NCBI GenBank assembly: GCA_016169945.1
Contig: JADLSH010000367.1
Span: forward strand, 7,737,501 to 7,801,500
Direction of reading: 5' to 3'
Length of the DNA: 64,000 nucleotides
Source: Trachythela sp. YZ-2020
Taxonomy: Eukaryota > Cnidaria > Anthozoa > Malacalcyonacea > Clavulariidae
Part shown: piece by piece, positions 1 through 11,507 of the stretch
Layout of the letters: each line of letters begins with the position of its first letter
Position numbering within the stretch: position 1 is the stretch's first letter
Program-made: the position numbers and the translations under genes
The notes under the pieces: generated by a model
The model's database searches: none
Told to the model about the DNA's origin: nothing
Seen by the model: the letters and a program-made list of their open reading frames with translations, nothing else

Positions 1-123
1 AAACTATTATAGAAAAACTATATGTGTTGATCTTGACACTATAAATAGTATTCTAGAAGCTACAGTGTATAACTGTGTAATATATTAAAGAAATATATAT
101 ACAATAACTATTTACATTATAGT

Positions 124-1474
124 CGGCCGGCCAAGAGTTCAAAATATGCTCCTAAAATATTTTGATGGCAAATTTATGTTAGAAGCTGGCAACAACCATA
201 TTCATACTCAGGTAGATGTAGGGAATAAGGTTTGAGGTGTTGCCAAGTCGTAATCTTAAATTTTGAGTGAAAAAATATGATATTTCTAAGCCTCCTTCCC
301 GCGAAATCGCGGTAGTTTAACTTCAAACGATTACCGACAATTCTGCTGCTATGAGACAGACTTCTTTGCTCTGATTGGCTATCGGAATTGTTCCTAAATT
401 GGTCAGCCAATGGGCGAACGTCGAAAAGTCCTGACGCTTCCGGTTTTTGCAACATACGAGGTAAACAACATCAAAGATATTCAAAGTACAAGAAAGAAAT
501 ATGCTATTTTAAAGATTTTTCGTGGTAATGCGATCAATATTATCTATACCCAATTGTTCTTTGCTTAGTTATACTGATTTAGACCCCTTTGCCCGCATTT
601 GCTTGATTATCGCCGCTGCCTATGGCTATCGTGTGAAGTCAAATATAGTTTTAATACAGCCAGTACAATAATATAGTGCACAAAATATTGTACTGTCTGA
701 CCGGAAAAAGTATGACTAGCCTTGATATAGGTCAGTGCAAACATATATGCAAAATATGAAATATACAACAATCAAAACAGACGCGAGTCCTACTGTAGTT
801 CGTTAGACAATCAGGTAAATCGTTAAATACACTTCCATTTGTAGACTGATATACAATGTGAGAGTATGGTTTCAAACATTGACTGAATAAAATTCAACAA
901 AGATTACTAAAGATTGGATACAGTATAAAATATTTAAAATATTTTAGCTCGACACAATTCAGCACCGGACAAAATACAAAACATTTTGGCACGATACTTA
1001 GTAATTAAGCAAATGTTGGAGAAACGGGGGCTGTATCAGTATAGATAATATTGATCGCATTAACACGAAAAATCTTACCTAAATATCATTAAAATCGTAT
1101 AAATAGCACATTTCTTCTTGTACTTTGAATATATTTGATGTTGTTTACCTCGTATGTTGCAAAAACCGGAAGCGTCAGGACTTTTCGACGTTCGCCCATT
1201 GGCTGACCAATTTAGGAACAATTCCGATAGCCAATCAGAGCAAAGAAGTCTGTCTCATAGCAGCAGAATTGTCGGTAATCGTTTGAAGTTAAACTACCGC
1301 GATTTTGGGAAGATGGCTTAGAAATTTCATATTTTTTCATTAAAAATATAGGATTTCGGCTTGGCAACACCTCAAACCTTGTTCCTTACATCTATCTGAG
1401 TATGAATATGGTTATTGCCAGCTTCTAACATAAAATTGCCATCAAGTTGCAAGATACGATGACTTGGCCGGCCG
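124..1474. mobile_element. Palindromic non-autonomous DNA transposon (foldback type)
   Basis: The ends are exact inverted copies: CGGCCGGCCAAG at 124 and CTTGGCCGGCCG ending at 1474. The arms pair almost base for base from 124-549 with 1039-1474 and, after a left-arm insertion of about 25 bases, continue to about 615/1000 with weaker pairing toward the middle. The middle holds no ORF of note; a short ORF in the left arm is a by-product of the repeat. No target duplication is clear (flanks ATAG / CTAT continue the inverted repeat). The superfamily is not assignable from the ends alone. Confidence 0.75.
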
Positions 1475-2502
1475 TCTATTATGTGTTATAAATGCATTAT
1501 AATGTATAATTCAATGATTTATCACTGGACATGACCTAACTGTTTATGAATGTGCTCCTGATATTGTCTTCTCTCCTACAAAAAGGCTTGCAAATTTTAT
1601 ACATTAAAATCTGGCAAGACGATTGTCTGCTTTGCACTGAAGGGTATTCTGCTTCACTAATTACTAGCTGTAATTCAGCATTGACCCATCAGAAGACAAT
1701 GCTTACCCGTTGACGAGTAAGGTTATCTGGTCTAAGATGGAGTAAAATAGCGAAGCAGGGTTCATTCCAGGTTAATTAATGGTTAAGTTGCACATATGAA
1801 AGGAGGTTTATTATAAAATTCTAGATTACCAAGTCTGTGCTTCTTTCTTAAATTAAGTGGCTTTAACCAAAATTTACTTTATTACTAAATTTTAACATTT
1901 TGATTAAAATGTTTCATAGTTTGTTTTGAGACTGCATAACTGCCTTAGCTGCAGACCTATAATAATAGACCACCTCATAGATGCAATGATGCAGTTTTAA
2001 AATTTCTGAATCTTTGATTACAATTTGCATTAACAACCGCACAATAAAATGTTGAGCCGCATTGGGAATTACCCACATAACTGCAGTCATGGTGAAAATC
2101 AACATGCCGCATTGGTTTATACCACAGCTAGCGAATTAACATACCTTCACATTGCATATCCAATAAAGGCTAATTAATTTTGGGTAATGTACAACATGCT
2201 TGTGGTTTTTGAAAATATTTGGATCAATTAAAATACTAACCTAAACAAAGAATCAAATAATTTCCCAAAATTTTACATCCAGTTATTAGATGATTGAAAA
2301 CCTCTTCAAATAGCCACTAACCTATCGGTCAAGGTAGATATTGCAGGATATGATAAGGTCAAAGGGTTGCATCATCTTGCCTTAAGGCCTGTAGATTGTT
2401 AAGTTTCTTAGTATCAGGCTAAGGAGATTCTATGGAGGCCTATAGTTGCATTTTTCATAACTGATCCTGATTAGGTCTAAAAAATGTATTTAAGGAAAGA
2501 AT
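1475..2502. other. Unannotated AT-rich stretch
   Basis: No ORF with recognisable protein features, no repeat structure and no RNA gene was seen. The one short ORF (1914-2105, minus) has no family resemblance and is probably chance. Confidence 0.5.
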
Positions 2503-2514
2503 GGTAATAAGAGT

Positions 2515-2640
2515 ACTAACTTCCAGACGAAGGGCCTTAGCTCGAAACATCGAAGTTCTTATTGTATTTTTCAGGTAGTTTTACACAACAGTTAACTGCC
2601 GTATATTTGATACACTCTACCCACACTGGCACTGCACGTT
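2515..2640 (+). mobile_element. 126-bp retroelement-like insert with hammerhead-like core
   Basis: The insert is bounded by a perfect 12-bp direct repeat GGTAATAAGAGT at 2503-2514 and 2641-2652, which reads as a target-site duplication. It starts with a CTTCCAGACGAAGGG...CTCGAAAC block. That resembles the PLE-associated hammerhead-like motif at 8090 and 25793, but has CAGA in place of the conserved CTGA. It continues with TTTTCAGGTAG and ends CTACCCACACTGGCAC. A related copy lies at about 63712-63975 and the 5' block recurs at the borders of the CHAT duplications. The length of the target duplication suggests target-primed reverse transcription of a small non-autonomous RNA; that mechanism is inference. 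Confidence 0.6.
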
Positions 2641-2652
2641 GGTAATAAGAGT

Positions 2653-2906
2653 GATAATTAAGTAAAGAAGGAAGTGGAGATATGCCAATCATCTTTTCTT
2701 GCAGATGAGAGCTGCACTAAATGACGAAGCACACAGTTTGACTTAATCAAGTCGAAGGTAACTATAGACACCTAACAGACTTCAGACAAACGGTCTTCGC
2801 TCAAAACATCAAAGTTTATGTTGCATTTTTTAGGCAGAATGATCCAAATGACCCACAGCATATTATAGAATGAAACAGTCTACATATTTGCCTACTGGTT
2901 TACAAA
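2653..2906. other. Spacer with a degenerate copy of the hammerhead-like block
   Basis: Around 2772-2830 there is a diverged relative of the 2515 element (CTTCAGACAAACGG, then CTCAAAACATC, then TTTTTTAGGCAG). Both core tetranucleotides are mutated, so this is a relic at most. Nothing else is seen. Confidence 0.35.
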
Positions 2907-5605
2907 TTACAAGTTCGCTGAAAGTAAGCCTTCTAACCGTTTAACTAAAACCTCTTTGTTACCAGAGGTAGAAAGCCCTTTTTCTCTTAGGGCTGCTTTC
3001 AGTTGTACTACATTAAAACTTTTTAACCGAGTCTCTGTAAGTAATTGAGAAGGCCTTGTACTCTCAGGAGCTAAAGTCTGAAGACGATGGGTTAGATTGA
3101 TGTGCACGTTTAAGCTATTAACATCAGAAAAGCGTTGATTGCATTCGTTGCAAACAATTGGCTTAAGAATAGAAAGAACTTCATCAGATAGCCTCTTCTG
3201 CCTAGCACATTCAATTATGACATGTTTAGCACCCCGACAAACTAAACATTGCTCATCTACAATATCCTTGGTCCTTCCGCAAGCACAACAGCCAGGAGTG
3301 TCGCAATGTGGAGGTGTACGCGACTTAAAATGTGAGATATACGATGGAGGAGCTGGTTGATGCTCAGGAAGATAGAATGACCTCACATAATTAGAGCGCA
3401 TAACTTGCCACCACTTACCACTTGTGCTACTTTTGTTTGACTTGTTGGTCAAAGAAAGATCCCCTTTGATGCCAGCATGTTTCGACTCTTTGGCCTGAAG
3501 TGATAATATACCATAGCCAATTTTGTATTGCTCATACAGTTTCCTGGCATGATAAGGTATGGCAAATCCCACTGTCCAGACAGTAATATTTACACTTGAA
3601 GGAAAGAAAAGAACAAGAATATTGAAATAAAGCTGGCAGAATTCAGTTAATTGATCTACTTCTCCAGGAGAACTAAAATTTATTTTATTGAATAAACCAC
3701 TGGCATTTCTCAAAAATTCAACTGCCTTCGAAAGAGCCAAACGCCTCACGTTCTCTAAAGCTAGGGCTTTCTTCATCAGTTTGTAAGCAATCTACAAGCC
3801 TATAGCCATGTCTAGAAAGACTCACTGCCTGACTACCTATTAGTCGAGTTGGCAACCTATTCAACCTTTTAGCTTCATTGCTATAATGCTCCTCAATTGT
3901 GGATGCTAGATAAGTTAGGCCACATCCATACACTTTGGGGATTGATGCACTTACTGCCTGACTTTCAAGAGCCTTACATAAATTGGTACTGGCTTGATCC
4001 TCTAAAACCTTTCTCTGCCCAGGAATAAGAGTATCTGACAGAGATGCAATATCATCCAATGCATCATCTTCAGAGCAATCAAGAGAAGGGAAAGAATCGT
4101 CTACATTATTGTTCCAAATTTTCCTCTCTATTACTATTTTCAAGACCAACGGGGGCTGACAATGTCTTGATAAACTTATTGAAGACTTTACGCCGCACAG
4201 ACTCATTATAAATTAAATCTAAAAGATGCTGCCAGGCATTTATTTCACAATGCAGTGGATCTGGACGAAGTCGTTCTGCAAAAATCCCAATTCTAGGTTC
4301 CCCGCGCTGGCGGATTCCACTATCCGCCATAAAAGCAAGCATTTTGTCATGACGAGTATTTTGATTAATCTTAGTTGGAAGAGAATCAAGGTAACTATGC
4401 AGCTTTTTCAAATGCTCAGCACGAAGAACATTAGTGTAAGGTGCCCACGTGTCTTGGGAATTCAGACCAATAGTACCACCTAAAATGCACATATTATTTT
4501 TGTGTACATTTGCATACGGAGAAGGATGTGTAGCAGCCTGGTTTAATTCATTACAGGCCCAACTCTGCCAGCTCATATCAGCTCACATTCTTTCCCACAC
4601 ACAGTAAAAACACTAGACTCAAGGAGCTGCATTTCATCTGTGTGCTGTCTCCAAAGAAGCTCAAGCATTTCATGCTTTTCGCCAAGGCTAAGACAATGAA
4701 GTAAGTACTGAAATTCCCTACTTCTAACCCTTATTCCCCCAAATTCCACAATGTCAACTACCAATTGACATTGTTAGCTGGCTTGTTTCAGGGGCACCGT
4801 CATCAGAGAACTGGAAAATGAAATGGTTAGTATTTTCATTGAACCAAATAAGTTGCCGAAAAAAATGTGGCAGTCGTAGATGCAAATCAATAATCATGAA
4901 AACAAGGCCTGTGATGGTCCTAGTGACCCCTGGTACATTTGGAACTTGATTAACAGAACCTATATCTAATGCTTTTACAAATTTATCAATTTTGTCATCT
5001 GATACTCGACTAAGAGACAGTTCTACATCTACACCCAAGCACTTCATATTCCGCGGTAACCAAACTTCAGCATCAGGATCAAATACTCGAGGGGTCCGCC
5101 ACGACCGTCCATAGCGTACGAGATTTCGAAATCACTTGATTTCTGAGCTGATTTCTTGATTTCTACTGATTTCAACACTGTTTTCAATATTTCCAGAAGA
5201 TATCAGTTACGGCAGTGTTCGTATATTTTAATGTTTGTAAAGCATTTACTCAAACCCTGAAGCAATTTGAAATCGGAATATCGTGATAATAAATTAATAT
5301 CATCATAAAAACGAAAAAAAGGTCACAATTTCGTCCCCACAGCACCAATATTCAAGCCTTTCACTAGTATTTTTGTGATTTCTGATTTCGAAATCATCTG
5401 ATTTCTAGGTGATTTCAGTGATTTCGTGATTTCTGAACCTGATTTCTGAGTCGAGTGTACGAGATTTCTGCCGTGACGGACCCCTCGCAAATACTGAAGA
5501 CTGTGTTTTGCATATCAGACTAAATTTCCGCCGTGACAAAAAATTCTGATACTTGAAAGCCAGTGCTTGAATAAGAGAATCTTTTGATGATTTATATTCT
5601 TCCAT
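2907..5605 (-). pseudogene. Decayed DNA-transposase-like gene with C2H2 finger and SAP domain
   Basis: Six minus-strand ORF pieces line up as one protein: 5487-5605, 4754-5087, 4573-4764, 4106-4576, 3718-4206 and 2907-3776. They lie in different frames with small overlaps, so at least four frameshifts are present. Visible motifs in order: an acidic FSDDGAPE motif; DPLHCEINAW near 4230; a QAKESKH motif near 3490; a Cys/His-rich stretch with CxxC pairs; a C2H2 finger (CNECNQRF...HINLTH); and a C-terminal SAP-like helix pair (LKAALREKGLSTSGNK). Spaced acidic residues and the DxLHC motif resemble DDE transposases of the RAG1/Transib or KDZ type, but I cannot decide the family. A possible 3' splice site lies just upstream (minus: CTTACAG before 5630). 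A 400-bp element interrupts it at 5088-5487. Confidence 0.5.
5088..5487. mobile_element. 400-bp hAT-like MITE with 8-bp target duplication
   Basis: The terminal inverted repeats start CGAGGGGTCCG at 5088 and end CGGACCCCTCG at 5487. The direct repeat CAAATACT flanks it exactly at 5080-5087 and 5488-5495. Removing the insert and one repeat copy rejoins the transposase-like reading frame without a shift, which confirms the borders. An 8-bp duplication fits hAT-type (also P or Merlin) integration. The interior is rich in GATTTC/GAAATC runs and has no coding capacity. Confidence 0.85.
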
Positions 5606-7643
5606 GGCTTGATTAATTACCCCCTGTAAGTATTTTCCCCTTTTATACTTACTAATAACTCACCTTCTGTGTACCTTATTCTGTGATACTGCCATGGCGT
5701 ATCACGAACGCAAAGAAATGCAAATGAGTTCGTCGAAGAGACTTTTCCCCTCACCTTTGTCCAGCTCCGCTATTCATCTAGACTTGCCAATGTAATATTG
5801 TTCTTCAACTTTCGTTTGAAAATTTTCTCTCAAATCACGTTTCAGCAAAAATATTTAAGAAAAACGACGAAAAATGTGAAATTTACACCTATTTTTGTTT
5901 ATAATTCGGGCTATACGAAAAATCAGGAAAAATTTTCAAACGGGGTTTGTAGGCTGTGCACATTCCTTACCTTGGGACCCCTATACAGTACAGTTTGTCC
6001 ATAAGGGAGGAGATCCATCGGCCGAAAGATGGAAATACTTGGCCATCGTAAAACCATGATTTTACCATTTTCCGCTTATGTGATAGCATTTGTGTGCGGC
6101 ATTATCACTAAATGGGTATTTGTAGTATTGAGTGAGTAAGTATTATATAAAAAATGTTTAAAAAGGAATACAAACGAGAGTGTTGAAGACGAAGTATTTT
6201 AGCCGCGTCATTATTGTAAGGCAAGAGATTGGAAACCAGAACGCGCGTAATTCGACTCCCGGGAGCAAACCAGAGGGAGCAAACTGCATAGCAACCGACC
6301 ACCGTCGAAAATTCCGACCAACTGCGCGTGTATTTTGCGAGACTGAAGAAATGTGTATTTCATGCAAAACGAAAACAATTTGGTCGATTCTGAAAGATAA
6401 ATTTGCGGCTGCTGTTTAGGGCCACAAAGCAAGACAAAAGTTGGATTTTCTGAAAACAATGCTGTATTATAATTTTATTTTTTCTAATGACGTAATGTTC
6501 ACAATATTTATAATGCAAACTATTAAATATCCGTTATTCAGTCATTACGCGTTCGAAATGGTGTCTGATTTCGCTTCTACCAAGGCTGAAATTCAAACCA
6601 AAAATATCAACAGTTCTTGATATTTTACAAAGCTAGCACCGGTTCGAAAATACCTTGAAATTTATTTTAAAATTACGAAAATTTGGCCGGTGGCACAACC
6701 TGTAACATAACAAAAAAACATTCTGGGTTACAGAATATTAAACAAGCCAAAATTTTGTCCAAAAAGTATATGAAGTTTAAGCTTCGAAATTAGGGTTGTA
6801 AAAAAATCTGATTACTATAAGTTTATCTGTTTTTGGAATACTTTGAAAACCTGAACACCATTTTCATGTTTAAAACTATTATTTAACAATTATTTGCGGA
6901 AGGCGAGGTGAATATCGGTGAATAAAAACCGAGAGAAGCCGAGGTTTTAAGAAAAGCTAAGAAGGAAATTTAATCACTTTGTCATTGTTTACAAAAATTT
7001 TCAGTTAGAGTTATTCTCAGGGCTCCATTTCGTGCGCTAAATTATTTCTGTCGCGAATCTCGTGTAACTATTTTTCTCGTTTGACCGTGGTATGAGAGAA
7101 CACAATCTCGTGCAAACTCTCACTTGCCAATGCCAACTCTCATCCTGCGTCACATGTAAAGCTTTATGGGCGCCTATTTATTGAATATATTATACATTTC
7201 TGAAATAAATGTTAGCCAAACACCAACTTTGAAAAGTTGAAATCTGGGCAGAAAGTGGGGGGAAAGTACATTGTCTAGAATATGCCTAATAATATAAATG
7301 GTGCAAGAACTCGTCTCAGAATGCATCAAATGCTGTTCTAGAGACCCTAGAAATTCAAAAAATTTATTTTAGCGTTCTCGCACCATTGGCGGTCGTATTC
7401 CGATTCCGAATCTGCGTCCAAAGTCAAAACCCTGGCTACGCTACTGGACTGAGAGAGTGTGGGGAGCCCGCGTTCATCAATCTGCCCTGGGCCCGTGACT
7501 GGCTCTCGCCGGCCTTGAGAAAGGGTTCCGTGTGTTTTAAATTGATTGTCTATTTTGTAATAAGTGGAAATTATCGCGATTCCTTGACGCACATGGATTT
7601 TGAATTAATGTTACACTGTTGTGTGTTTGCAACAATTTCAGTA
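5606..7643. other. Unannotated stretch without a recognisable gene
   Basis: Several short overlapping ORFs on both strands (6108-6459, 7347-7740) have no recognisable motif and overlap one another, as expected by chance. No tandem repeat or inverted terminus was found. The segment may contain old repeats below what can be recognised by eye. Confidence 0.45.
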
Positions 7644-7932
7644 CCTTGTACCAAATCTCACTGTTAGCAAAAATTCTGCGTTTTTCAACACCTTCTTTCC
7701 AGCTTGTTTTAAAGGCTAAATGACCTATTTTTCGATGCAACTAGTTTTCGTGAAGTGGAAAACTGTTCAAGTGCATGTTAAAGAAAGGTGAATTTACATG
7801 TGTAGTTTTCTCTTACGACAAGCGTTCGAAAACGCATACATAAACAAGTATTTGTCGGACGAAATTATACGTTTGTAGTTGATAACGTTTTTATTTCTAT
7901 TTCAACGTGCCTATTACAAGCCAAACATTTTT
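7644..7932 (+). repeat. Dispersed repeat, copy A (partner at 26871-27148)
   Basis: This stretch matches 26871-27148 in the same orientation over about 280 bases with scattered substitutions and small gaps. Shared landmarks are TTGTACCAAATCTCA, the CAACACCTTCTTTCCAGC block, AAAGAAAGGTGAATTTACAT and the end CCAAACATTT. No ORF or terminal structure is visible, so its class is unknown. Confidence 0.8.
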
Positions 7933-8089
7933 TACTTGGAAAAGTTGAAAATTGTGAGTATACATACAATAACCAAACAAGAAAACGCCCTAATAATATA
8001 TAGTAGACTTTAATTTAGCGTCGGCCACGGACATATAGAGACAAATTAGGCTTGATTCGCGTGTGCCTAAAAGATATAAACAAAATCTC

Positions 8090-8117
8090 GACGTTTCGAG
8101 CTAAAGCCCTTCGTCAG
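8090..8117 (-). ncRNA. Hammerhead-like ribozyme core at PLE 3' end
   Basis: On the minus strand the order is CTGACGA, an A, stem GGGC, loop TTTA, stem GCTC, then GAAAC and GTC. The invariant hammerhead boxes CTGANGA and GAAA and a GUC cleavage triplet are therefore present around a 4-bp stem II. PLEs are known to carry hammerhead motifs in their terminal repeats. Stem III is nearly absent here and stem I pairs poorly, so activity as a monomer is doubtful. Confidence 0.5.
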
Positions 8118-8286
8118 GAGAAATTAGTAGGTTTTTTTAAAATTTTTCTTTTACTGCGTGCAGGCTTCGGCCCGATTATAGGGTCGAAGGCCTGCGCACA
8201 GGCGTTACACTTATCAAAGCGCTATAAATGTCGTACAAGGGAAGGGAAGAGGGGATATAGAGGAAAGCATATAAGAAGTATTTAAG

Positions 8287-8686
8287 AGAAAAGAATGAGC
8301 TAGATGAAGGAGAGGCGCTCATTGATACCATCAGGCTGAATGGTGCCAAGTTTAAAAATGAGACGCTTTTCTTGCTTCCGACGGGTATCATTGCCACCAA
8401 TAATGGGATGAATGGCGCTTATTTTCATATCAGAAAAGGAGTGGTTGGCACTGTTGAAGTGCCTAGCAACCGGTTTGTTGTGCACATTGTTCTTAACATC
8501 ACGCAAGTGCTCAGCAAACCTGTCGCCTAAACGTCTTCCAGTCTCTCCGATGTAGAGCAAGCCACATTTGCTGCAAGAGATGCAGTAAACGAGGTTGGAG
8601 GAGATGCACGTGAAACTGTGCTTGATGACAAACTGAGATTTTGGAGCCGAAATACTGACAGGTGGCGAGGTTTAAATGCTTACAAG
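8287..8686 (-). pseudogene. PLE C-terminal GIY-YIG endonuclease fragment
   Basis: The minus-strand frame at 8300-8560 reads LYIGETGRRLGDRFAEH and on to a conserved C terminus ending ERLSFI. Upstream bases to 8686 encode the matching Cys-containing stretch seen in the other copies (CISCSKCG). This is the GIY-YIG nuclease that Penelope-like elements use to nick the target, placed after the reverse transcriptase. The rest of the protein continues only after the 9.9-kb insertion at 8687-18560, so the fragment cannot act alone. Confidence 0.85.
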
Positions 8687-8690
8687 AGTG

Positions 8691-8900
8691 AGTTTGAATA
8701 ATGGTCGCGTGTCGCGTGTCGCGGGTTTTAAGTCGCGGGTCGCGGGTAAAAGGTCGCGGGTAAAAGGTCGCGGGTCGCGGGTAAAAGGTCGCGGGTAAAA
8801 AGTCGCGGGTCGTAATAAAACTTCAAAATGTATTTCTTGAGTCGCGGGTGGAAAAAATCATTTTATTACTTATTTATTAGTATTATTTCGAAGCGAGTAA
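8691..8900 (+). repeat. Left terminal inverted repeat, TCGCGGG minisatellite
   Basis: GTTTGAATAATGG is followed by repeated GTCGCGGG/TAAAAGGTCGCGGG units, then AGTCGCGGGTGGAAAAAATC and a unique end at CGAAGCGAG. The reverse complement lies at 18385-18560. CpG is strikingly frequent compared with the AT-rich surroundings. Confidence 0.8.
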
Positions 8901-11199
8901 CATCTAGTTTTGTAATGCTCCACCTCTACTTCTCCTTCCCCAATATGGCATTCAGGTCTGTCGCCACACCACTACGAACTTATTGTTTTACCAACAAATG
9001 TTCGAAGATGTTATGGCTGCAATTGCGAGTTTGTAGATAAATATAGACAAGAACCATATAACATTATCGTGAAGCACGTTGATAGACGGATAGTGCAAAA
9101 GGATCCTGTTACACATTCCTATATTTATAGTGTTGATTTCAGTAATGTATATTACCACCCAATTTCTGACCATATCAGGCGCAAAAATCCGCTATTCACT
9201 GGTTTAGTGCGCTTGTCGTCACGACTCTGCGCGTCGCTCAGTCCTCTCCAAAAACAAGTGTTAGAGAAGAACAACTTAACTATTCAGGTTGTTGGTTAGT
9301 TACAGTACTTAAAATGTTCCAGCATGTATCTATTATTTGCGATAATATGGTTGTTCTAAAATATTAAATTGGTGCATAACTAATTATAATAGTAGAAGTA
9401 CAATTTATTTTAACCAAAGGCAAAGTCTTGTTTGAGTCTTTCAGAACTTTTTGACTGTTTACGCTTATAGTTCAGTATAACCACACATATTTTGATTAGA
9501 GGATTATTGTCATGGTATAATTGTTGGTTTAATATATTGAGATTATACTTTCATTTATGTTGTAGGCTTGTGGCGCTTTTATTTAAAACCATTATATCAC
9601 GACAAAAGGACCTTGGACAATGTTTCAAATTGAAGCAATCAACATCAAGTTGTTTATATACATGTACAACCCATCTCGCGTACATTGTTTTCTTGCCCGC
9701 TAATTGCCTATCATCAATTCATCATAAGGTTGCCCTGATTTTTTAAAAATGAAATGAGGTTACATAGTAACCAAGGTTAATATCATAGGAACCGCGCGCA
9801 GTCTGGGCACGACTCATGCCCTCAAGGGTCGGATACAGAGAGTGACAAGCAGGCTCATTGCTCATTAGCTAACATATGGCCAACCGCGGTATTACTCTGC
9901 TGGGAGAAGAATACATGCAAAGGCCAATTTTTTTGTTTTTACGCCATCGCAAAATCTATGGGAGTCAGGGAGTGAGTGGATCGAGGGAGTCTTAACTTGA
10001 GGGAGAGCAATCGGGTGAGATTTCAGCTTAGCGATGGCCGCAGTGGTAAGTGCCCAGGCACGAATGAAGGTATGTTAGCTGCTTCTTTTTTATTGGGTTT
10101 CTAAGTCGATTACACAATCGAGCGCGGTTGAAGGGACTAATACTGTGTACGTCAGTCTTGCCGGTAGTCTCCGTAGGATAGTAAGTTCATTGGGACACGG
10201 CGGTCTTTCTGGACAATACTTACAGAGTTGCAGTATCTCGCATGCAAGTTTTAGTCACTACGTTTATAAGAGCGGTCCAGTCGTGTGCCTATTGGCGATA
10301 GGCTATCGCATCGAAGCCGCTGTGTCCAATTCAATGAATTTGAGCCAAATTACTCGGTCTTTTACCTTTACAACGAGTAGCTAGCAGTCGAAACAAGACA
10401 ACTATGTCGTGTCGTCAGTTACTCCAATTATTAATAGCGACAATTTGCATTGTAATTTGTAGTCATCCGGACCTACAAAGTTAAGTTGATCATGGTGTGT
10501 GTGAGAGGTCTCGGCTTGGTTTACATCCCGAATCCACAAATCTTAAACCAGCCACGTCAAATTTTCAATCTGGCCTCGGTAGATGTCAAGCAGGCGTGTT
10601 TTTATGTCTAATGTAGTGCCATCATTAGCAAACTTACAATTAAGTCGTTTTGGCGTGAGTGTGGCTATCGTTTAATCTCATTTCTCGTGATTATCTTTTC
10701 CCTTTCGGCATAGAGGAATTCACACTTACACATAGCGAAGCTTCTGATACTATTTCGCTAATTGCTAAAGCCGGACGTGGTAATGGGTAAGTGCTTATCG
10801 CATAATTCCAGTGCATCCGTCCGTTCGTAATTGGTTAGACACGTTTTGGCAAGGTGGTTTATGTATTGATTTAGCATTACAGTTTGGCTTGCGTTCAGCA
10901 CAGGAAATTTTAATAGTTTGTCAGATATATATTTACTGATGTTTGGTTAATAGTTGGAACGTTCTCGTTATATCACGTTACCTTGACGACTATTTTACAT
11001 TAGGACCCCCCCCCCAACATCTGATGTAAGTGCAACGCGTTTCAAAGCTATTGATAAAGCGACTTAAAATGGCATTATTTTATCTTGTGCGCCGGTTGTT
11101 TGCTTGTGGAAAGGTCATTCAAGCAAACGCTCTCGGTTTATACGCGTACACATCAAGCGCTAACTTGATATGGAGTGGTCGAGTCTATTTTTGGCCTAT
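8901..11199. other. Interior of composite element, no recognisable gene
   Basis: Short ORFs (8988-9173 minus, 9069-9299, 9492-9746, 10145-10384, 11030-11332 plus) carry no recognisable domain. The last of them runs into the Gypsy LTR, which argues against it being real. There is a poly-C run near 11006. No polymerase, integrase, capsid or ATPase motif was found. Confidence 0.45.
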
Positions 11200-11438
11200 T
11201 GTAACGTGCCAAGAGATACAACTACACACACAACTCGAGGTTAAGACTCCCTTTATTTCTGATTACATTCTCTTATATATCGACTTTACTTATCTAGTGT
11301 ATTTATACCATCACCTAATATGGACGTGGTGAGGATCCTTATCTTCATGCAATTAGGATATGGGACGCGCCAGGAAGGGAGCGCTCCCAACTAAGATACA
11401 TATCTAAGCTAAATATATACACATTAATATCCGTTACA
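11200..11438 (-). repeat. Gypsy 3' LTR
   Basis: 239 bp, TGTAACGTGCC to ATCCGTTACA, almost identical to the 5' LTR. It lies next to a purine tract at 11439-11454 on the minus strand. Confidence 0.95.
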
Positions 11439-11454
11439 CCATCCTCTTTCTTTA
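11439..11454 (-). promoter_or_regulatory. Gypsy polypurine tract
   Basis: The minus strand reads AAAGAAAGAGGATGG immediately before the 3' LTR, the expected primer site for plus-strand DNA synthesis. Confidence 0.7.
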
Positions 11455-11507
11455 TGTTCTCGTCCCGAGGACATTTAACCTTAAACTATGTTATTACACC
11501 TTACTCT

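Noticed and set aside
2907..5605. Calling the pseudogene a RAG1 gene
   Set aside because: Resemblance is limited to short motifs recalled from the family; without an alignment the RAG1, Transib and KDZ assignments cannot be separated.
6108..6459. Four overlapping ORFs on both strands
   Set aside because: No motifs, mutual overlap and similar lengths on both strands point to chance open frames.
11030..11332. A 100-codon ORF upstream of the Gypsy element
   Set aside because: Its second half lies inside the Gypsy LTR, so it did not exist before that insertion.
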